Shown: one piece after another, positions 58,136 through 64,000 of the stretch
How positions within the stretch are numbered: the first letter of the stretch is position 1
Layout: the number at the start of each line of letters is the position of its first letter
From: Bagarius yarrelli
Taxonomy: Eukaryota > Chordata > Actinopteri > Siluriformes > Sisoridae
Assembly: GCA_005784505.1 (NCBI GenBank)
Contig: VCAZ01000092.1
Span: 222,501 to 286,500 of the forward strand
Direction of reading: 5' to 3'
DNA length: 64,000 nt
Notes under the pieces: generated by a model
Told to the model about the DNA's origin: nothing
What the model saw: only the letters and a program-made list of their open reading frames with translations
Databases searched by the model: none
Translations under genes and position numbers: made by a program

Positions 58136-58679
58136 GCAATACTACTACATGTTTCAAAAGTTGAATAAAAAATATTTTTGATTTGTTACTAATTTCTAAT
58201 TACTTAATTAATGCCAAGTGTCACACTTGTTAATGTGCATCGTTGCTGCAAACTGTAAGTTTATGGAACCTTAAATGTCAGATGTTATTGTTATTTATGC
58301 TTTTGCAGTAAATTATTAACGTATATTGGACTGTAAGAATGTCAATAGCTAATATTAATAAAAAAAAATTATATTTTGTAGCATGTGCACACGGATGAGC
58401 TTCTCTTTTTTTCACACATGCTTTGAGTGTGTTGGAACGAAAAGCTTTAATAAAAAAAGCATTGCAGTGAAGCAACAGCAGAATGACGTGTAAAGGTGCG
58501 TCTTATATCACATCTTATATCACATCAATGACATCAGCAGAACAGATGATTCCCCAGCATGTCTGTATCGTTAGCATAAACATAGAAAAAATTGAGAGAT
58601 GGATAACGTTAGAATGAAGTGCTGTAGTGTACACATGTACACCAAATAGATACCAAATCAAGAAGGTGGTTCACCTGGG

Positions 58680-58868
58680 GCGAGGCTCAGCCACTGCACT
58701 CCGGTTGTGCTGAGCCCTGCGAATTCCCTTAAATGTGGGAATCTCGACTGCATCATTTCTGGTAGTGGTGGGACTTGCGTTCGCTCTCCACTGCATTTCA
58801 TTGACTCTGTGTGTGTACCTTGCACAATGACAATAAAGTTGAATCTAATCTAATCTAATCTAATGTAA
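58680..58868 (+). repeat. LINE/SINE tail, (TCTAA)n type
   Basis: GTGGTGGGACTTGCGTTCGC, CTCCACTGCATTTCATTGACTCTGTGTGTGTACCTTGCACAATGACAATAAAGTTGAATCTAATCTAATC. The end in TCTAA repeats and the ATTTCATTGACTCTGTG block mirror 43990-44160. Confidence 0.78.
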
Positions 58869-58869
58869 G

Positions 58870-59965
58870 GATTAAGAGGCACCGCCGTCAGCTGGCCGTC
58901 AGAGTGTGAACACACACTTTCACGTCAGTCTCTTCCAGGAGTTAGCTTAATAAACTAGCCAAAGTAGCAGCAGGTCGCAAAGTATTGCTTGCCTGCACAC
59001 TTATCCATTAATGGTAATTAACACAAATTCAGTTTGTAACAATTTGCTTGAAAAAAGGAACAAGTCACTTTTATATTTAAAGCATAAAAAGTGACGCCTG
59101 CAGCTTTTACATTGTTTTTCTATGTAAGAGTATTTACAGCCTTTTAACTAGCATTAACACTGTGTTATGTTATTGTAAACAGGAAGTATTCTAGAAATTT
59201 CCTGTTGCGTTGTTATTTGAACAATAATTTTTTCCATTAAACACGAATAAAACGTTTGTATGGGTCATAAGCCACTCAACAGAACACACATTCATAGAGC
59301 AGAGTATTAATAAGAGCGTCACACTGCATATCGATGACGGATAGATGGAGAGCCACGCAAAGCTTATTAAACTTATTAAAAAGTGCACTTCATAGAATAT
59401 ATTATTGGCTCATATTTCAGTTATATTTCTCTTGAAATTACGGATCGCATCAATATAAAAACTTTCTGACTTCACACTAACTTTTTCACACCCCCCAAAA
59501 CAGCCACCCCCACCCACTCACTCGGGATCCACTGGATTAAAGTATGCTGTTGGAGAAGGCTGAAAACAAACAGTACATTAACATACAAATAAGTGTCATT
59601 AACTGCACATAGTCAACGTCTTTATGATCACTGAAGGGTTTCTTAATAAAATTTCAAAAAGACTAAAATATATTCATTATATTCACCAAATTCAGTCATT
59701 CAGATGGTGATAATAATTTAAAGAACGCTTCAGATGGAGAAACGGGAGCAACTGAATAAAAGTAAAGCATCAGGATGAATCCCGAAAGTCCATGTGCAGA
59801 AAATGCAGCAGTAGAAAAAGTGAAGCAGAATCAAGTTCTGGCATAATGTCAGACAGCAGGGCTGCATAAAAAAGTCTGGTAGCAAGCAAAATATACTACT
59901 ACAAAATAAAATAGTTTATCTATCCGCTTAAAGAAAACACAAATACATAAGAATGTCCTTTTGTT
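58870..59965. other. Intergenic, no recognised feature
   Basis: AT-rich sequence. I see no coding frame or named repeat. Confidence 0.5.
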
Positions 59966-59969
59966 TAGA

Positions 59970-60593
59970 GCGATCAATGCTTCATTTGGACAGGCTGCAA
60001 CAACGACTGTCTCCTTTTTTTTTCTCCGCCTAAAGAGATCGTTGCTTGGTCGAATTTTAAATATGATGCGAAAGCAACTTACTGAACAATCATTTCGTCT
60101 TGGTCTATTTGCCTTCATTTATTGCATGATTTTTCCTTCCTTTTCTGGTCAGTATGTCTACATTGGGTTGTTTTGCTGTGTATAGTGTAAATGTAGATAT
60201 CGGATTCGGGTCAGTTTTAAAAGATGATGTGAGCGGGGCTTCAAAAAAAATCTAATAAGATATCAACAAACCTTTAACCATGATGAACATCAAAAAAACT
60301 AAAATAGGGATTCCCGAGGGTTCTACGGATCATTAATAGTTCTAGCTCTCTAAATAGGTTGCTATTTAAAAGATTAGATTTTTTTTAAAAACTGGCCTCC
60401 GATATCTACATTTACACTATACACAGCAAAACAACCCAATGTAGACATACTGACCAGAAAAGGAAGGAAAAATCATGCAATAAATGAAGGCAAATAGACC
60501 AAGACGAAATGATTGTTCAGTAAGTTGATCTCTTTAGGCGGAGAAAAAAAAGAAGATCGTTGTTGCAGCCTGTCCGAATGGAGCATTAATCGC
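59970..60593. mobile_element. Foldback element with long inverted arms
   Basis: Arm 59970-60203 is the reverse complement of 60399-60593 with few mismatches: GCGATCAATGCTTCATTTGG, AGGCTGCAACAACGA, CTCCGCCTAAAGAGATC, AACTTACTGAACAATCATTTCG, TCTGGTCAGTATGTCTACATTGGG, AAATGTAGATATCGG. The loop is 195 bases. About 35 bases near 60041-60076 are present only in the left arm. No transposase frame. The flank 60660-60815 looks like part of a larger DNA transposon, so the true ends may lie further out. Confidence 0.8.
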
Positions 60594-60825
60594 TTGATAG
60601 TGTGTTTATAATTTTTTAATGTTTACAGACAAAAAACAATGTTAATTAAAAAAAAAAAAGGGAAAATCCGATCTGTCTCCTCACATGACAGACGCTAATG
60701 GGTCCGATTTATTTCCACATATGAATGAGGCCTGAAACCAATCTGAAAATATCGGAATCCATATGTTTTTTTTTCTGCTTACACAGTCTTGTGTCATATC
60801 CATATTTGTGCCACATTAGAGGAAA

Positions 60826-61240
60826 CCCCTCATATTCTGTGCATTGGAGCAGTAATTTTTAGAGTAATTCTGGAAAACACAACCATTTTCATCCTCATCA
60901 ATCAATGCAGTAACCCCTCATATCCTGTGCATTGGAGCAGTAATTTTCAGAGTAATTCTGGAAAACACACCCGTTTCCGTACTCGTCAATCAATGCAGTA
61001 ACCTCTCATATCCTCTGGATTGGAGCAGTAATTTTCAGAGTAATTCTGGAAAACACACCCATTTCCATACTCGTCAATCAATGCAGTAACCCCTCATATC
61101 CTCTGGATTGGAGCAGTAATTTTCAGAGTAATTTTGGAAAACATACCCATTTCCATCCTAGCAATCAATTCAGTAACACCTCATATCCCGTGGATTGAAG
61201 CAGTAATTTTTTTAGAGTAATTCTGGAAAACACGCTCGTC
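60826..61240. repeat. 88-base tandem repeat, about 4.7 copies
   Basis: Units start at 60826, 60914, 61002, 61090 and 61177 with CCTCATAT, then ATTGGAGCAGTAATTTT, GAGTAATT-TGGAAAACA, ATCAATGCAGTAA. Identity between units is high; the fifth is truncated. Confidence 0.96.
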
Positions 61241-61244
61241 GAGA

Positions 61245-62450
61245 TAAACTTTATTTCCCTGCTTTGCGCTGCAGTTTTCTATGGCTCATTTGCAGCCCTT
61301 AATTCATACTAAAAATGTTTATACTTCTTTAAGTATTATTACAGGATTACGTACACTTAAATAGGATCCACCTAGCATCATAAAAATGACCTTTAGTTTG
61401 TTCTTTTTGGATTTGTTTCTCAGACAGGTTTTCAACAACTAAGCTACAACTGTCTGAAGACCCTTCGAGAAGAGTGTTTGATCACACTTCAGATGATGGA
61501 TTAAACTAAATATTTACATAGACAATCAGTGTCTGACCAAACTGTTCCCACAGTAACCGCTGCTAAAATATTGCTCGCTAACTGAGATTAATAACAAGCT
61601 GCCACCTGTGATTGATTACACTGGCCCTAAAACCAAAAACGGCTTCTAGATTACTTTAACATGTCTCTCGTAAAAGATGACTTTGTCACTGAAAGGTAGA
61701 GATTTTGCTAATATCATTTATTGTAAATCGTTATGGGATATTTGGACATATTGGAATTGCCACAGAGTCAATTTTTGCCCCTTTAAAATCTGACACCTTG
61801 ACAAAAAAATCAGACAACTTGCTCTGTTTCAGGCATTCTAGTAACCTGTACTGACAGCGTCTTCTCTGATCAGTTTTTAGACGTCAGAGTGTTTGACTGG
61901 TGTATGTCATGCTAACTGCTAGCCTAACGCCTAAAGGCAAATGTGGTGCAGAATATTGCTTTCAAGTGCAAAGGAACCAGGGGCACTAAATCTGGGTCAC
62001 ATTTCTGTCAGATTTTTTTTCTCAAACTTATCCAAGATTAGACATCCTGGTGTAGTTTAAAAGGAATTAGATTAATAATAAACGAAGTTGAGGGACATTT
62101 AGCATTTTTTTGGCTTTAGGGTGATTTGTGTGGCATTCTGTTTGTCCTCCATACGTCCACATGGAATTTTTCTGGGTTTTTTTTACCAAGATACCAAAAC
62201 ACATACTGTAGATGGCTAAATTGGGATTTGCATGTATACATGCTGTCCTATAGTTGCTGACTGTGGGGGTTGGGGATGGCAAAGGTAGTCTCACAATAGT
62301 CCCTGCATCTCCTGTCGGAACTGCGTAGGCTGTCCTCTGAATGTCAATGTCAAAATGTAGAAAAAATAAAAGTCTTAAGTCGTGATTGAGAAGAGTTAAG
62401 TAGTTACAGGCTTCCTGAAGGCTGTTTTGTCCTAGTTAGTCTTGCCGGAG
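61245..62450. other. Intergenic, no recognised feature
   Basis: About 1.2 kb without a convincing frame or named repeat. Confidence 0.5.
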
Positions 62451-62780
62451 TCCACTGTCGAGCTACATATGCCACAATGGAGCTGCCAGTGATCCAGACC
62501 CCATCTCCACTCCGGACCTGTCAGACCCTTCCCCGTGACCCGCTCCAGTTGATGATCACATCACCAGGGTGACCGAGGACGTTTCCACTCTACCATAAAG
62601 ACGTTCCAGCTGTTCTCCAATCACTTATGATTGAAGTTGCTCACACACACAGTGTAACTGCATAATTCCTGCTACCTGGTTTTCACCCAAATGAGGATGG
62701 GTTCTCTGTTGAGTCTGGTTCCTCTTAAGGTTTCTTCCTATTCCATCTCAGGGAGTTTTCCCAGTACAACGGTCACCAAA
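62450..62780 (-). repeat. Fish GCGCTTTT-family repeat, minus strand
   Basis: TTTCACCCAAATGAGGATGGGTTCTC, GAGTCTGGTTCCTCTTAAGGTTTCTTCCTATTCC, CTCAGGGAGTTTTCC are the reverse of the copy at 43250-43440. The GC-richer 62450-62640 (CCACAATGGAGCTGCCAG, CCAGACCCCATCTCCACTCC) probably belongs to the same element. Confidence 0.75.
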
Positions 62781-62789
62781 AATGCAAAG

Positions 62790-63700
62790 GCTGGGTTATC
62801 CAAGCACCTCGGTACCTTGAAAATGCTTCTCTCATTGATCAAACTTCATTACAATGTAGTCATCTGCTTTACAAGGTTTCTCACTGAACTTCCACTTCCA
62901 ATAGCTTGTTACACTTTCTTCTAGTCTCCCTAGGTTCTTCTGACTTTTGCTCCTCTGTTTCCCATTTACCCCCTCTCTATGTATTTTTTCTTATCGCTAT
63001 AGTTCTGCTTGTGATTTCAATTTTTTTGTTGACTAATCCTAGTTTCGCTCATGCTTTTTTTTTGGCTCATTGATTTTTGTCCTGATACCAATTTCCTTTA
63101 TGACCTAATTTTTATATAGTTACATCATGACACGAGTCTCTTCCTAGTTATTATTACTCAATTTCCTGTTAAAATACACTTCCTAATAGCATCACATTAT
63201 GACGTTTTTTTTTTAAATCATTAATCAAATTCCTTTATTACCCGATCGCTCTTAAAACTATCATCGCACAGATCGCAACAAAAACCATCCTTCACAATGT
63301 GGATCGCATTTAAATTGCAACAATTTTTTCCAAAACATTTATCAAAAAACGTTATCAAAGATAAATAAATGAAAATTAATGGAACTACATATTGTAAGGA
63401 GATATTTGGAATTACTTATGACCTTTTTATTATTATTATTAATAATATAATTAATATTATATAATATATAATAATAATAATTCATTTTATTTATCAAGGT
63501 CACCCTACAAAAAAGTCGTTATAGAAAATATGTCTCAAAATGTGTTTATGCAGACAACCGCTGTTGCAAACATCAAGTGGAAGGGAGTTCAATAAGTGGC
63601 GGGAAAACGGCAACATAACTAAAAGATCTGGCATCCACGGTACCTAAGGAACCACAAGAGAAACTGAAGATGAAGATCTAAGAGCAGGTAATAAAAATAA
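62790..63700. other. Intergenic, no recognised feature
   Basis: AT-rich, with an ATTATTATTATT and ATAATATATAAT patch at 63430-63482. No frame of interest. Confidence 0.5.
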
Positions 63701-63707
63701 TAATATT

Positions 63708-63953
63708 CAATTCATTGTGCAAGGTACGTGTACAGAGTCAATGAAATGCATTTTTCGCATATCCCATCTTAGTAAGTTGGGGTCAGAGTGCAGGGTCAGC
63801 TATGATACAGCACCCCTGGAGCAGGAGGGGTTAAGGGTCTTGCTCAAGGACCCAACAGTGGTTGACTTGCCAGAGGTGGGGCTTGAACCCAGGTGTTTCT
63901 GGTCTTCAGATTAACAACTCAGCACCTTAACCATTTGAGCCATCCTGCCACCA
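63708..63953 (+). repeat. SINE-like repeat, family C
   Basis: Near-identical to 47435-47680 over about 240 bases, with roughly a dozen differences by eye. The shared stretch ends CCATTTGAGCCA-CCTGCC. Confidence 0.9.
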
Positions 63954-64000
63954 AGGTATGGTTGTGCAAGATTATGATGTGCCTTGTATGTAAATAACAG

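Noticed and set aside
59849..60185. Overlapping frames on both strands (74-89 codons)
   Set aside because: They fall in the foldback arm, so symmetry makes frames on both strands; no protein family resemblance.
60826..61240. Regular repeat spacing suggestive of a CRISPR array
   Set aside because: Units are contiguous 88-base copies with no unique spacers, in a vertebrate genome.

Overview
The window looks like AT-rich nuclear DNA from a bony fish, most likely an ostariophysan (carp/catfish-type) teleost. This rests on three vertebrate genes whose predicted proteins match known vertebrate families, on GT-AG spliced exons, and on a dense fill of fish-type repeats (tRNA-derived SINEs, Tc1-like transposon fossils, L2 and RTE LINE tails, a DIRS-like reverse-transcriptase scrap, long microsatellites). 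The species cannot be named from sequence alone.

Layout. Positions 1-490 are one long (TA)n-type microsatellite. ralbp1 (RalA-binding protein 1, RLIP76) is on the minus strand with nine coding exons between 11581 and 2004; they join in frame to a 672-residue protein, and its promoter and untranslated first exon probably lie near 14.07-14.2 kb. From 14.2 to 23.3 kb there is no gene: trinucleotide repeats, an AT-rich minisatellite, LINE tails and many SINE fragments. A CREB3-family bZIP gene, best matched to creb3l3, is on the plus strand with ten coding exons from 23485 to 50893, joining in frame to 429 residues; its introns hold most of the window's repeats (GATA array, L2 LINE, Tc1 fossils, a CT tract). 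From 50.9 to 55.1 kb only repeat debris is seen. An intronless relaxin-family peptide receptor gene (RXFP3/4 type, 407 residues) lies at 55658-56881 with a TATA box 250 bases upstream. From 56.9 kb to the end there is no gene, but there is a long inverted-repeat (foldback) element and an 88-base tandem repeat.

The three genes do not form a pathway: a Ral effector/RhoGAP, an ER-anchored transcription factor and a peptide-hormone GPCR. ralbp1 and creb3l3 are head to head but about 9 kb apart, so a shared promoter is unlikely. No CRISPR, prokaryotic defence or clearly new gene system is present. The most unusual points are a GC-AG intron beside a CA repeat in ralbp1, UG repeats at creb3l3 3' splice sites, a duplicated creb3l3 transmembrane exon that ends in an early stop, the foldback element, and composite transposon copies sharing a nested SINE.
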